Position numbers and translations under genes: made by a program | From: JABDPF01 sp037384065 | Lineage (GTDB): Bacteria; Pseudomonadota; Gammaproteobacteria; Xanthomonadales; SZUA-36 | Direction of reading: 5' to 3' | Length of the DNA stretch: 64,000 nt | Assembly (NCBI GenBank): GCA_037384065.1 | Contig: JARROJ010000002.1 | Coordinates: 1 to 64,000, forward strand | The notes under the pieces: generated by a model | The model's database searches: none | Seen by the model: only the letters and a program-made list of their open reading frames with translations | Told to the model about the DNA's origin: nothing | Part shown: piece after piece, positions 35,412 to 44,776 of the stretch | Numbering within the stretch: the first letter of the stretch is position 1 | Layout of the letters: each line of letters opens with the position of its first letter

Positions 35412-36506
35412 ATGCGCTGCAGCACCGAATTCAACCGGGCAACCGCCGAACGGACCAACGTGAACCCCATCATCGACAATCCGGACCACCTCGCATACCG
35501 GTTCAATTTCCAGACCGAGAACATCGAGTTCCTGCCGGTGTCGCGCGCGGCGATGCGCCGGGCCCATTCGCTGAGCCGCCAGGCGCTGGGGCCACAACGG
35601 CAACTGGCCCCGGTGCCGCTGGCCGAGCTGACGCCCTTGCTGAAGGATCCCGACCGCGCCGTCGAAAAGAACCCGCCGCGGTTCATTTTCCATACCGCCT
35701 TCTGTTCCTCGACGTTTCTTTCCCGGTGCCTCGACGCCGACGGCGCCTGTTTCGGACTGCGTGAACCGCAGCTGTTGCTGGACGCGGCAAACGCCAAGCG
35801 CCTGCAATGGCGCTCGACGACGACCGGGCTGGACTACCGGGATCTCGCACGACTGGCCCTGATCCTGTTGCAGAAACACGCCGCGCCGGCGGAGAAACTG
35901 GTCATCAAGCCGATCAACTCGGTCAACAACATCGTCACCGAGTTGCTGCAGATCACCGGCGACGGCACGGCCCTGATGCTGTTCACCGATGCCCGGAACT
36001 TCCTGCTCTCGACCCTGAAAAAAGGCGAAGGGGCGAAACATACCGTGCGATCGATGTTCGACCTGATCCGCTGCGACTTTCCGCACCTGGCCCAATTGCG
36101 TCTGACCGACACGATCCACATGACGGACCTCAAGTTGATCATGACGCTGTGGCGCCTGCAGATCGAACAGGCGCAGCAGGCCCTGCGGTCTGTCGCGCCC
36201 CGGAACCGGCTGGCATCGGTTTACGGCGAGCGATTGATCCAGGATCCGCTCACGACGGTGCGGGCCGCCAACCGCTTCCTCGAGCTGGGTCTGCCGGACG
36301 GGCACTTCGACGGCATCGCCGACAGCGAGCTTCTCTCGGCCGACGCGAAAGTCGACGGGGCGCGTTTCAGCGCAACGCGCCGCGAACAGGCCTATCGGAA
36401 GGTGGAGGAATACTACGGTGACGAGCTGGACAACGGCTTGCGCTGGATGGTGCAGAGCAATCCGGGCACGCGGCTCGTCCCCGAATTCAGCAATCCGCTG
36501 GCCTGA
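35412..36506 (+). CDS. Divergent sulfotransferase-like P-loop protein
   Basis: A 364-residue protein whose segment FIFHTAFCSSTFLSRCL (91-107) occupies the place of the sulfotransferase 5'-phosphosulfate loop but replaces the usual R/K-S/T-G-T core with a Cys-Ser-Ser core. Downstream LVIKPINSVNNIV and LMLFTDARNFLLSTLKK resemble the central and 3'-phosphate regions. I therefore call it sulfotransferase-like; activity is uncertain. There is no TPR region. ATG 35412 is chosen for the GGAG just upstream; GTG 35460 is an alternative. It faces away from sulfotransferase copy 1 and converges on copy 2. Confidence 0.7.
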   Translation: MRCSTEFNRATAERTNVNPIIDNPDHLAYRFNFQTENIEFLPVSRAAMRRAHSLSRQALGPQRQLAPVPLAELTPLLKDPDRAVEKNPPRFIFHTAFCSSTFLSRCLDADGACFGLREPQLLLDAANAKRLQWRSTTTGLDYRDLARLALILLQKHAAPAEKLVIKPINSVNNIVTELLQITGDGTALMLFTDARNFLLSTLKKGEGAKHTVRSMFDLIRCDFPHLAQLRLTDTIHMTDLKLIMTLWRLQIEQAQQALRSVAPRNRLASVYGERLIQDPLTTVRAANRFLELGLPDGHFDGIADSELLSADAKVDGARFSATRREQAYRKVEEYYGDELDNGLRWMVQSNPGTRLVPEFSNPLA

Positions 36507-36562
36507 TCGTCCGCGCGCCCCGCGCAGGGGGTGCGGCGTTTCCCGCGGCCCGGAACCCGACC

Positions 36563-38098
36563 TCAGGCGTCGTCCCGCGCCAGTTCGTCGAACAGCGGCC
36601 CCAGATACGCTTCGTAGCGCTTCCACAGCGTGACCGAACTGTCGTAGAGCGGCTGACGCACCTGGCTGTAGCTCGCGGTCCGGACCACCCCGCGGCCGCG
36701 ATGGAACTCCAGGCACGCGGGTTGCCAGTCCAGGCCGCAGGCGGACAACAAGTCGCGGATCTGGCGTTCCGGTTCGCGCGTCAGGGCCTCGTACTCGATG
36801 TCGTGGATCGCGCCCGGAAAGACCCGCCGCCAGTGGTCCATCATGCGCTGATAGAGCTTGTGGAATTGCGCCACGGTTCTGAGGTCGTACGCGAAGCGGT
36901 AATTCTCCGTGTTGAAGTTCTGCTTGTAGATCGACAGGCAGGTCGCGCGGGGGTCGCGGACGCAATGCACGATTTTCGCCTCGGGCAAGGCGAACCGGAT
37001 CAGGCCGATCATCATGAAATTCATCGGCAACTTGTCGGTCACCCGGGCCGCCCCGTCGTCGAGCCGATCGATCTTTTCGAGATACTCGCGACCCACCGAC
37101 GCCCAGGCCTCCCGCGGATACCGGTCCAGCGGTTCGAACCGGACCTGCCCGGACACCCTGAGAAAACGCGCGACGCCCAGGGCGTAGAGGTAATCCAGTT
37201 CACCGCCTGCGCAGACGTCGCTGTGACTGGCGAGTATCCGTTCCACCAGGGTGGTTCCCGAACGCGGCATCCCGACGATGAAAATCGGTCGCTCGGAGGC
37301 CTGGCCCGGGACCTGCAGCGCCCGAACCGCGTCGGGGCTGAACGTCTCGATGATGTTGTCGAAGAGTTCCCGGTCACCCTCGATGTCGTACGCGTACTTC
37401 CGGTACCGCAGGCCATTGCCCGCTTCGAGGTAGCGGAATGCCCGGCCGTAATCCTCCAGGTCCTCGTAGGCCTTGGCGAGCGCGAAGGCAAGTTGAATCC
37501 TGCCGTCCGTTTCCAGCGCATCGGCGTCGTACAGCGCGCGCATCTCGGCAAGATGGGGATCGTCAGAACGTTCGTATCGGTGCAGGCCCGCGTAGGTGAA
37601 GTGGGCCTGGGTATAGTCCGGCTTCTGGGCCAGGACCGTGCGGTAATGATCCTTTGCCTCCTCCATCCGACCCTCGGCCTTGAGCAGGTTGGCGGCGAGA
37701 TAGCGGGCGACGTACAGCCCCGGTTGCTCGGACAACAGCCGCTCATAGCACTGCAGCGCCCGGTCCGTCCTGCCCTGGCGCTCGTACAGCGCCGCCAGGT
37801 GCATGCGGGCGTCCGGGAAGCGGGGCGCGACGCGCAACGCCGTTTTCAGAAGTTGCAGGGCTTCCCGCTCGCGATCCGTCTGCATGCAGATCAGGGCCAG
37901 GTTGTTGAACACCTGCGGCTGCCTGACCCTGTCCGCCAACAAGCCGCGGTAAACCGACTCGGCAAACGCCAGGTCGCCGGCGGTGTGCGCCTGCAGCGCC
38001 TGGCGGAAATGCAGATTCTGCGTATCCGTCATTGGCCGCGCGGCGCCACCGCTGTGCGGCCGGCCCTTCGCGCCCCTGGATTTCTTCCTACGCGCCAT
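36563..38098 (-). CDS. TPR-containing sulfotransferase family protein (copy 2)
   Basis: A 511-residue protein with a basic N-terminus (ARRKKSRGAKGR), about four TPR repeats (residues 30-175), and a sulfotransferase domain. The PAPS loop is IFIVGMPRSGTTLVERIL at 272-289 and the 3'-phosphate site is KIVHCVRDPRATCLSIYK. It overlaps the 3' end of the esterase gene upstream by 11 bp, so the two are translated from one message. TPR and catalytic parts differ considerably from copies 1 and 3, so these are old paralogues rather than a recent duplication. Confidence 0.88.
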   Translation of the reverse strand: MARRKKSRGAKGRPHSGGAARPMTDTQNLHFRQALQAHTAGDLAFAESVYRGLLADRVRQPQVFNNLALICMQTDREREALQLLKTALRVAPRFPDARMHLAALYERQGRTDRALQCYERLLSEQPGLYVARYLAANLLKAEGRMEEAKDHYRTVLAQKPDYTQAHFTYAGLHRYERSDDPHLAEMRALYDADALETDGRIQLAFALAKAYEDLEDYGRAFRYLEAGNGLRYRKYAYDIEGDRELFDNIIETFSPDAVRALQVPGQASERPIFIVGMPRSGTTLVERILASHSDVCAGGELDYLYALGVARFLRVSGQVRFEPLDRYPREAWASVGREYLEKIDRLDDGAARVTDKLPMNFMMIGLIRFALPEAKIVHCVRDPRATCLSIYKQNFNTENYRFAYDLRTVAQFHKLYQRMMDHWRRVFPGAIHDIEYEALTREPERQIRDLLSACGLDWQPACLEFHRGRGVVRTASYSQVRQPLYDSSVTLWKRYEAYLGPLFDELARDDA

Positions 38099-38915
38099 CG
38101 TTACCGGCACCTTCCGTGCGCCTGGCGGGCGCCGGGGCGGCGTCCGTCCGTCTGTCGATCCGGGCGGAAAACGCGCGCAGGCTGTCGTCGATCAGAGGCC
38201 GCCAGTCTTTCCAGCCGTGACCGCCGCCGGTGGCCACGTCCTGTACCGCGTAACCTTTGTCCTTCAGGGTCTGAATGAAGCGCCGGGCCGCCTGCTCGTT
38301 GTCGTCCGGCCCGCCGTGGGAGACGAACAACGCGGACGGATTCCGCGGTCGGTCACGGTAAAGGTCCTCGATCACCCTCAGGTGCTCGTCGCTGGCCGGG
38401 GAGTGCATGATCAGCAACTGGAAGACGCCCGGAAGCAGCATGCCGAAGCACGCGCTGTTGATGCCCCCGAAAGAAACGCCCATGATGCCCCGCGGCGTTG
38501 TCGGCCCGGCTCCGGTCCAGCGGCTGGAAATCGCCGGCATCAGTTCGCCCGCGTAGAACTTCGCATAGTCGACGTTGCACATGAACTCGCGGTTGCGGCG
38601 GGATACGTCCGGAGCATCCGGATCACGGCTGTCGACGAAAACGACCGCAAACGGCAGGATGCGCCCTGCCTCGTACTCGCGGTCGAGCACCTCGACGACG
38701 CGGCCCGCCCCGAGGTACGCCTGTCCGTCCGTGACGTACAGCTCGGGCAGGGGTCGCGCGGCATCCTCCGGCATGTAAACCCAGTACTGCAGGTCATACC
38801 CCAGAATCGTGCTGCTGATCCGGTTCGGACCCTGCAGCGCGCCGTTTGCCGATACGCAATCGACCGACAGCAACAGCGACAGGGCCAGCGGAACACCCAG
38901 GTGACGAATGTTCAC
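38088..38915 (-). CDS. Secreted alpha/beta esterase (enterochelin-esterase/esterase D-like)
   Basis: A 275-residue protein with an N-terminal signal peptide (about residues 1-23). The fold is alpha/beta hydrolase with nucleophile elbow GIMGVSFGG, an ELYVTDGQAYL strand and a C-terminal GGGHGWKDWR histidine, matching the putative esterase/enterochelin esterase group. It would act in the periplasm. It is first in a two-gene unit with sulfotransferase copy 2 and is divergent from the TonB-dependent receptor, which suggests it processes an ester carried in by that receptor (inference). Confidence 0.83.
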   Translation of the reverse strand: MNIRHLGVPLALSLLLSVDCVSANGALQGPNRISSTILGYDLQYWVYMPEDAARPLPELYVTDGQAYLGAGRVVEVLDREYEAGRILPFAVVFVDSRDPDAPDVSRRNREFMCNVDYAKFYAGELMPAISSRWTGAGPTTPRGIMGVSFGGINSACFGMLLPGVFQLLIMHSPASDEHLRVIEDLYRDRPRNPSALFVSHGGPDDNEQAARRFIQTLKDKGYAVQDVATGGGHGWKDWRPLIDDSLRAFSARIDRRTDAAPAPARRTEGAGNDGA

Positions 38916-39144
38916 GAAACTTCAGCGCAAAATAAAGGCAATTGAGAACGCACGAGACAGGCGACCTCGTCTAAAAAAGGTGATTTTCTCGTTAAAATAT
39001 TGTAAATTCGCAGTTTGGACAATGAAGATTTTAAAACCAATCAGTCCAAGTAAAGGTTTCGCCAGCAGTTTTCACCGGTTGAGCGTAAAAACGTAACGCC
39101 CCGCTGGCAGCCCCACACGCTACATCAGAAACAGGAGATATACC
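38916..39144. promoter_or_regulatory. AT-rich divergent control region of receptor and esterase
   Basis: A 229-bp gap that is very AT-rich at 38980-39060 compared with its surroundings. A dyad ACGAG (38952-38956)/CTCGT (38966-38970) is followed by a run of As. No Fur-box-like sequence is obvious to me. The region must hold the promoters of the receptor and, on the other strand, of the esterase-sulfotransferase pair; exact elements cannot be fixed by eye. Confidence 0.5.
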
Positions 39145-41991
39145 ATGCATCGCAAAAAGCATCTGTGCCTGTCGGTGTCTGCAGCACTCGGGTTCTCGTC
39201 TTTACTGGCGGCCCCCGGGATCGCAATGGCCCAGGACCAGGCAACCGATGACGAAGTTGACGATCTTCTTGTAGAGGAAGTGATTGTTACCGGTTCAAGG
39301 ATCATCAGCCAAGACGGCTTCGGACAAACCAGCCCGGTAACGGTGGTTGGTATGGAAGACATCAGTTCCTATGGACTGACCCGAGTCGAAGACATCCTCA
39401 ACAACCTGCCCCAGATCGAGGCGTCCAACGTCGCTTTCGACTCCAATGGCGCGACCGGTACGGCTTCCATTGACCTGCGCGGTCTCGGAACGAACCGCAC
39501 CCTGGTGCTCGTCAACGGCCGCCGTGTGCAGCCCGGCGGTATCAATACCGAAGCGGTCGACGTCAACCAGATTCCCACGATGATGATCGAGCGTGTGGAC
39601 GTTCTGACCGGTGGTGCCTCGGCGACCTACGGCGCCGACGCGGTTGCGGGTGTCGTGAACTTCGTCATGCGCAAGATGGACGGCGTCGAAATCAGCGCCG
39701 GCTACAGCGCTTATCAGCACGACAACAGCAATGGCTTCATCCAGGACCTGATGGACCAGCGGAACTTCGAATACCCGACGGGTGATTCCGGTCTCGACGG
39801 CAAAGCCTACAATGTCGAATTCGCATTCGGCAGCGACTTCGCCGACGGCCGCGGCAACGCCACGGCGTACGCCACGTGGACCAAGAACGAGGCCCTGACC
39901 CAGGCGGCGCGCGACTACTCGAGCTGCGCACTGAGCAACTCGGGCACCTCATGCGGCGGCTCGGGCAACGCCATCGTGCCGAACTTCGCCATCTACGCGT
40001 TCGATGAAGACGGCAACCTCGACGGCGCCAGCGGCCAGTACCTCGGTCTGCAACCGGACAACACGCTCGGCCCGACGACCGTTTACAACTACAACCCGAC
40101 CAACTACTACATGCGGCCCCAGGAGCGCTGGACCGCGGGCGCGTTCGTTGATTACGAAATCAACCAGCATGCGGTCGTCTACCTGGAAACGATGTTCGCG
40201 AACACCGAAACGCGCGGACAGATCGCTTACTCCGGTACGTTCTTCGACGAGGCCTACGACCTGTCGATCGACAATCCGCTGTTCCCCGAAGCGTTCCGTC
40301 AGAACCTGATCGAACTCTTCCCGGGTGAAGACCGCCTCGGCATCTACATCGGCAAGCGTAACGTGGAAGGCCTGCCGCGCCGCGACGTGCTCACCTACAA
40401 CAGCAACCGCTTCGTGGTCGGCATGAAGGGCGTGCTCGTCGGCAACTGGGATTACGATGTGTCCTACATGCATTCCGGCGCCACGTCGACCTCGACCTAC
40501 CAGAACGACTTCTACCGTCCGGCCGTGCAAGCGGCAGTGGACGGCGACCGCTGCGCGGCAACGCCCGGTTGTATTCCGTACGAGGTGTTCACCTACCAGG
40601 GCGTGACGGCAGAAATGGCCGCTGGCCTGACGGGTGTCGCCATGGCGTCCAACACGAGCAAGCTCGACGTGATCGAAGCCATCGTCTCGGGTGACACCGG
40701 CTGGGGCCTCAACGCCGGCAACATCATCATGGCGGCCGGCTTCCAGTGGCAGCAGACCAAGTACGAAAGCCTGATGGACACGGTGTACGAGAACGGCGAC
40801 CTGCTTGGACAGGGCGGACCGCGTCCGAGCGTCGGCGGCACCATCCGGGCCTCCGAGTACTTCGTCGAAGCCAGCGTTCCGCTGATCTCTGACGCCGAGT
40901 GGACCGACAACCTGACGCTCGACCTTGCCTATCGTTACTCGGACTACAACACGACGGGCGGCGACAGCACGTATCGGGCGGGTTTTGATTGGCAGATCAA
41001 TCGACCGTTCCGCCTGCGCGCCGGTTACAACCGCGCGGTTCGCGCACCGTCGGTCGCCGAGCTGTTCTCGCCGCAGTCCCTCGGTCTGTGGACGGGTGTC
41101 GATCCCTGCGCCGGCACGAGCCCCGTGCCTTCTGCAGCTGCGTGCGCCCGCACCGGCGTCACGGCCGATCAGTACGGCAACATCAGCCTGAGCCCGGCCG
41201 GTCAGTACAACGCCCTTTATGGTGGTAATCCGGATCTGGACGTCGAATCGGCCGATACGTATACCGCGGGCGTGGTCCTCGACCTGTTCGATTCCATGCA
41301 GTTCTCCGTTGACTACTGGACGATCGAAATCGACGACACGATCTCGAACGTGTTCGCCGAGACCAGTCTCGATGAATGTATCGCCGGTAGCGACCAGTTG
41401 TGCGACAACATCGTTCGCGGTGTCGGTGGCTCGCTGTGGCTGGGTAAATCCGGCTACGTGATCTCCACGCAGCAGAACATCGGTACGCAAACCTGGGCCG
41501 GTGTCGACCTCGCGTGGAACTGGTCGTTCGACGGCCTCGGCGGCACCTGGAACGTGGACCTCGTCGGCACGTACACGCTGGAGAAGGAAACCATTCCGCT
41601 GCCGAGTGCTCCGGAAACCGCATACGACTGCAAGGGCGTCATCAGCCCGCAGTGCTATCCGAATCCGGACTGGCGTCACACCGCCACGGCGACGTATGAC
41701 TCCAACAGCTGGTTCGCACTTACCGGTCGTTGGCGTTACCTCGGTTCCGTTGATTACAACGGCACCACCGACCTGATCGCGGACAAGAACCTCGGTGCTC
41801 AGAGTTACTTCGATCTGAACGCCGTCTTCCGGTTCATGGACACCCACGACGTTACGTTTGGTGTGAACAACATCCTCGACGAGGAGCCGCCGCTGATGGG
41901 TGGCACGATTTCCACCAACGGCAACACGGTCGTAGGTTTCTACGATACGCTCGGCCGGTACCTGTACGCCGACGTTACCCTGCGCTGGTAA
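39145..41991 (+). CDS. TonB-dependent outer-membrane receptor
   Basis: A 948-residue energy-dependent importer. The signal peptide ends at AMAQ (about residue 29), a TonB box (VEEVIVTGSRI) follows, and the plug domain has LNNLPQIE, IDLRGLGTNRTLVLVNGRR and VDVLTGGASATYGADAVAGVVNFVMRK (quoted in parts). The barrel ends in the aromatic LRW. Long plug-proximal loops contain cysteine pairs. The substrate is unknown; the class is that of large receptors for plant-polymer or peptide-like ligands rather than classic siderophores (inference). A strong terminator follows. Codon choice is notably less GC-extreme than in neighbours, consistent with high expression. Confidence 0.93.
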   Translation: MHRKKHLCLSVSAALGFSSLLAAPGIAMAQDQATDDEVDDLLVEEVIVTGSRIISQDGFGQTSPVTVVGMEDISSYGLTRVEDILNNLPQIEASNVAFDSNGATGTASIDLRGLGTNRTLVLVNGRRVQPGGINTEAVDVNQIPTMMIERVDVLTGGASATYGADAVAGVVNFVMRKMDGVEISAGYSAYQHDNSNGFIQDLMDQRNFEYPTGDSGLDGKAYNVEFAFGSDFADGRGNATAYATWTKNEALTQAARDYSSCALSNSGTSCGGSGNAIVPNFAIYAFDEDGNLDGASGQYLGLQPDNTLGPTTVYNYNPTNYYMRPQERWTAGAFVDYEINQHAVVYLETMFANTETRGQIAYSGTFFDEAYDLSIDNPLFPEAFRQNLIELFPGEDRLGIYIGKRNVEGLPRRDVLTYNSNRFVVGMKGVLVGNWDYDVSYMHSGATSTSTYQNDFYRPAVQAAVDGDRCAATPGCIPYEVFTYQGVTAEMAAGLTGVAMASNTSKLDVIEAIVSGDTGWGLNAGNIIMAAGFQWQQTKYESLMDTVYENGDLLGQGGPRPSVGGTIRASEYFVEASVPLISDAEWTDNLTLDLAYRYSDYNTTGGDSTYRAGFDWQINRPFRLRAGYNRAVRAPSVAELFSPQSLGLWTGVDPCAGTSPVPSAAACARTGVTADQYGNISLSPAGQYNALYGGNPDLDVESADTYTAGVVLDLFDSMQFSVDYWTIEIDDTISNVFAETSLDECIAGSDQLCDNIVRGVGGSLWLGKSGYVISTQQNIGTQTWAGVDLAWNWSFDGLGGTWNVDLVGTYTLEKETIPLPSAPETAYDCKGVISPQCYPNPDWRHTATATYDSNSWFALTGRWRYLGSVDYNGTTDLIADKNLGAQSYFDLNAVFRFMDTHDVTFGVNNILDEEPPLMGGTISTNGNTVVGFYDTLGRYLYADVTLRW

Positions 41992-42019
41992 AGCAGGCGT
42001 CCTGAAAAGGGCAATACCG

Positions 42020-42049
42020 AAAGCGGGCCGCAAGGCCCGCTTTCTTTTT
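42020..42049 (+). terminator. Rho-independent terminator after the receptor gene
   Basis: AAAGCGGGCC pairs with GGCCCGCTTT around a GCAA tetraloop and is followed by CTTTTT. It lies 28 bp after the receptor stop and before sulfotransferase copy 3, so read-through into that gene should be limited. Confidence 0.92.
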
Positions 42050-42101
42050 GGGTGCCCCGGCGATATCCTCAGCGACAATCCCGAAACACCGCCCCACCAC
42101 G

Positions 42102-43595
42102 ATGAAACTGAGCCCGCAAAAGAAAGGGGAGCTGGACCGGCTGCTCTCGTTCCTCGACACCCACGCGAATGATCTCGGCGCCATCGATCAATCGGCCGCC
42201 TTCCTGTATCAGAAGGGTCTGCCCATGGACGCGGCGCTGGCGGCTTACGAACACTACCTGGAACGACAGCCCGCGTCGGCGACGGCCGCTTTCAACTTTG
42301 CCTGGTACCTGGCCCGTGACGGACAGCCGGAGGCCGCGATTCGCATGTACGGGCGGGCCCTGGAACTTGGCATCGACGGACCGGAAGAGGTCCACCTCAA
42401 CATCGGCAACATCTGGATGGATCAGCTGCTGGACAACGAAAAGGCCCGCGCGGCGTTCAACGACGCCCTCGCGGTGAAACCGGACTATGCGGGCGCGTAC
42501 CACAATCTCGGCAACCTGGAAGAGCAGGCGGGCAACCGTGACCAGGCCGCCGCCTGCTTCAGGAAATGCCTGGAACTCGAACCGGATAATCACTCGGCGC
42601 TGGCGCGCCTGGCAGACACGCACCGCTTCACCGATGCCGACGATCCGCTGCTCGGTCAATTGGAAGAACACGGCGCGACCAGCGCCGACAGCGACCTGCA
42701 CTTCGCGCTGGGCTCGGCCTACAATCAGCTGGGCGACTACGCGACGGCATGGTCGCATTTCTCACGGGCCAACGCCATGGATCGGGCGCTCTGGCCGCCC
42801 TACGACCCGGCGGGGACCGAGCAACGCTTCGACCGGATCATCGCGCAAACGCCTGCCGACGGGCCGGAACGCAGCGGCGGTTCGTCGCCACGTCACGTGT
42901 TCATCTGCGGCCTGTTCCGGACCGGTTCGACGTTGCTGGAGCAGATGCTCGCAGCGCACCCGGAATTCACGGCGATCGGCGAGAGTGATTTTTTTCCGCG
43001 GCTGGTCGCACGGGAATTCCCGGATTTTCCGCTGGGTCTCGACCGCGTCACCGACGCGGAGGCACGCGCCTGGCGCGAGCGCCACGCGGCCTACGCCCGC
43101 CTCGTGGCGCGCGGCGCGGCGCGCCTGGTCGACAAGCGCCCGGACAACTTCCAGTTCATCGGCGTGATCAAGACCGTCCTGCCCGCGGCGAAATTCATCG
43201 TGACCGAGCGCGACTGGCGCGACGTGGCGATTTCGATCTACGGCATGCGCCTGGGCGCCGGTCAGAACTACGCGACGGACCTGGCCAGCATCCGCCACTA
43301 CATCGGCCAGCAGGAACGGCTGGTGGATCACTGGGCGAACCTGCTCGGCAACGACCTGGTGCGCCTGCGCTACGAGGACCTGGTCACGCAGCCACGGGAC
43401 GCACTGGGTCGGGTGCTGGAAAATCTCGAAGCGGATTGGCACGAGCGCTGCCTGGCGTTCGACACCCTGGACACAACGGTGAAAACCGGCAGCGTCTGGC
43501 AGGTCCGGGAGCCGCTCCATGCGCGCTCCATCGGCCGCTGGAAAAACTACCGAACGCATTTCGAATCGGTCTTCGGCGATCGCCTCGAGGCTTAG
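42102..43595 (+). CDS. TPR-containing sulfotransferase family protein (copy 3)
   Basis: A 497-residue protein with TPR repeats over about residues 30-225 (the NLGNLEEQAGNRDQAAACFR repeat is especially clear) and a C-terminal sulfotransferase domain. The PAPS loop HVFICGLFRTGSTLLEQML is at 265-283 and the 3'-phosphate region reads KFIVTERDWRDVAISIY. The start is ATG 42102; the open frame extends into the terminator upstream and is not conserved. It follows the TonB receptor on the same strand. Its stop overlaps the stop of the convergent lipoprotein gene by four bases. Confidence 0.88.
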   Translation: MKLSPQKKGELDRLLSFLDTHANDLGAIDQSAAFLYQKGLPMDAALAAYEHYLERQPASATAAFNFAWYLARDGQPEAAIRMYGRALELGIDGPEEVHLNIGNIWMDQLLDNEKARAAFNDALAVKPDYAGAYHNLGNLEEQAGNRDQAAACFRKCLELEPDNHSALARLADTHRFTDADDPLLGQLEEHGATSADSDLHFALGSAYNQLGDYATAWSHFSRANAMDRALWPPYDPAGTEQRFDRIIAQTPADGPERSGGSSPRHVFICGLFRTGSTLLEQMLAAHPEFTAIGESDFFPRLVAREFPDFPLGLDRVTDAEARAWRERHAAYARLVARGAARLVDKRPDNFQFIGVIKTVLPAAKFIVTERDWRDVAISIYGMRLGAGQNYATDLASIRHYIGQQERLVDHWANLLGNDLVRLRYEDLVTQPRDALGRVLENLEADWHERCLAFDTLDTTVKTGSVWQVREPLHARSIGRWKNYRTHFESVFGDRLEA

Positions 43596-44776
43596 TGCGG
43601 GGCCTGCTCGCGGCGCAGCAGATCCAGTTTGTGGTGGTACTTTTCCCGCTCGGAGCCTTTTTCCGCCACGTCCTCGGCCTTCTGCATCCAGCGTTCGGCC
43701 TGTTCGCGATCCCCATTCATCAGGTAACTCAGGCTGAGCAGGTTGAAGAGGCGGGCGTCGTCGTCCCGCTTCCGGGTCGCCACCTTCAAATGATCGATCG
43801 CCGTCGTGTAATCCCCTTCGTTGAAGGCGGTAATCGCAAGCTGGAAACGGTAATAGGGATTGCGCAGGCGGTGCGTGGTGACCTGGTCGAGGTAATAATC
43901 GGCCTCCGCTTCCCGGCCCTCCTGCTGGTACAGGCTGGCCAGATTGCTCATCGCCTGTAAATCCGAGTCGTCGTACTTCAAAGCCTGCAGATACGCCGAC
44001 TCCGCGTAATCGGCGTACCCCTCGCGGCGATGCAGAATACCCAGGTTGACCCAGGGCGAACTGAACGTGATGTCTTCGAGCAGGCTTTGCCGCAGGTAGG
44101 CGTAGGCTTCCGCCGTATCGTCCTCGAGCATGCGTTCGACGCCCATGTTGTTGTAGTAATGCGCTCGGGCCCGTTCGTCGTCGATCTCGCGCATCTCGTT
44201 GTCCGAGTCGTAGTCGGCGATGTTGAAATCGATCACCCGCGGGTGCCTGCCTTTCAGGTTGACCACCGCGTTGACGTGCTTGCTGAGCAGGTAGGTCTCA
44301 CCGGACATCGACCAGTCGGGTGGAATTTCGACTTCCTGAAAGCCGGCATCGAGATTCACGTTGCGGGCCATGGCGACGAACATGTTGGTGAAGGAGATAC
44401 AGTTTCCGCGGCGGTCCTCGAAGGTCCGTCGGGCGGTCCGCGTGGAATCGTCGTAGGCCAGCACGAAACGCTCGCCGCCGATGATGGCCTGGACCAGTTG
44501 GGCCAATCGCTCATTCTGACTGCCGTCGCGGTTCACGTACTCGTCGAGGAACGCGACCATTTCCGGGCTGAGTTCGAGAATGTCGTCCACCGCGGCGAGG
44601 CGGACTTCGACGCCATCATCCAATGGACTCGCCTCGAGGATGGCCGCCGGCGGCACCGCGACCCGGGAATTTCCGGCCGGCTGGTTGCCCGGCGACGCGC
44701 AGGCCGCCAGAATCAGTACGGCGAAAGACGCCAGGAGCGCCCGGGGCCAACCCGAACGGCGGCGTCGGTCAGTCAT
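43592..44776 (-). CDS. Transglutaminase-like TPR lipoprotein
   Basis: A 394-residue lipoprotein (lipobox LILAAC, Cys26). A papain/transglutaminase-like core holds a possible triad: Cys126 in RRGNCISFTN, His167 in LSKHVNAVV and Asp183 in RVIDFN. TPR repeats (about residues 205-385) follow. The activity may be amide hydrolysis or cross-linking of envelope peptides; substrate unknown. It is translated after the DUF547 gene with an eight-base overlap, so the two likely act together in the periplasm. Confidence 0.82.
   Translation of the reverse strand: MTDRRRRSGWPRALLASFAVLILAACASPGNQPAGNSRVAVPPAAILEASPLDDGVEVRLAAVDDILELSPEMVAFLDEYVNRDGSQNERLAQLVQAIIGGERFVLAYDDSTRTARRTFEDRRGNCISFTNMFVAMARNVNLDAGFQEVEIPPDWSMSGETYLLSKHVNAVVNLKGRHPRVIDFNIADYDSDNEMREIDDERARAHYYNNMGVERMLEDDTAEAYAYLRQSLLEDITFSSPWVNLGILHRREGYADYAESAYLQALKYDDSDLQAMSNLASLYQQEGREAEADYYLDQVTTHRLRNPYYRFQLAITAFNEGDYTTAIDHLKVATRKRDDDARLFNLLSLSYLMNGDREQAERWMQKAEDVAEKGSEREKYHHKLDLLRREQAPH

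Noticed and set aside
39949..42078. Antisense open frame opposite the TonB receptor
   Set aside because: The receptor is complete with signal peptide, plug and barrel; the antisense frame has no family features.
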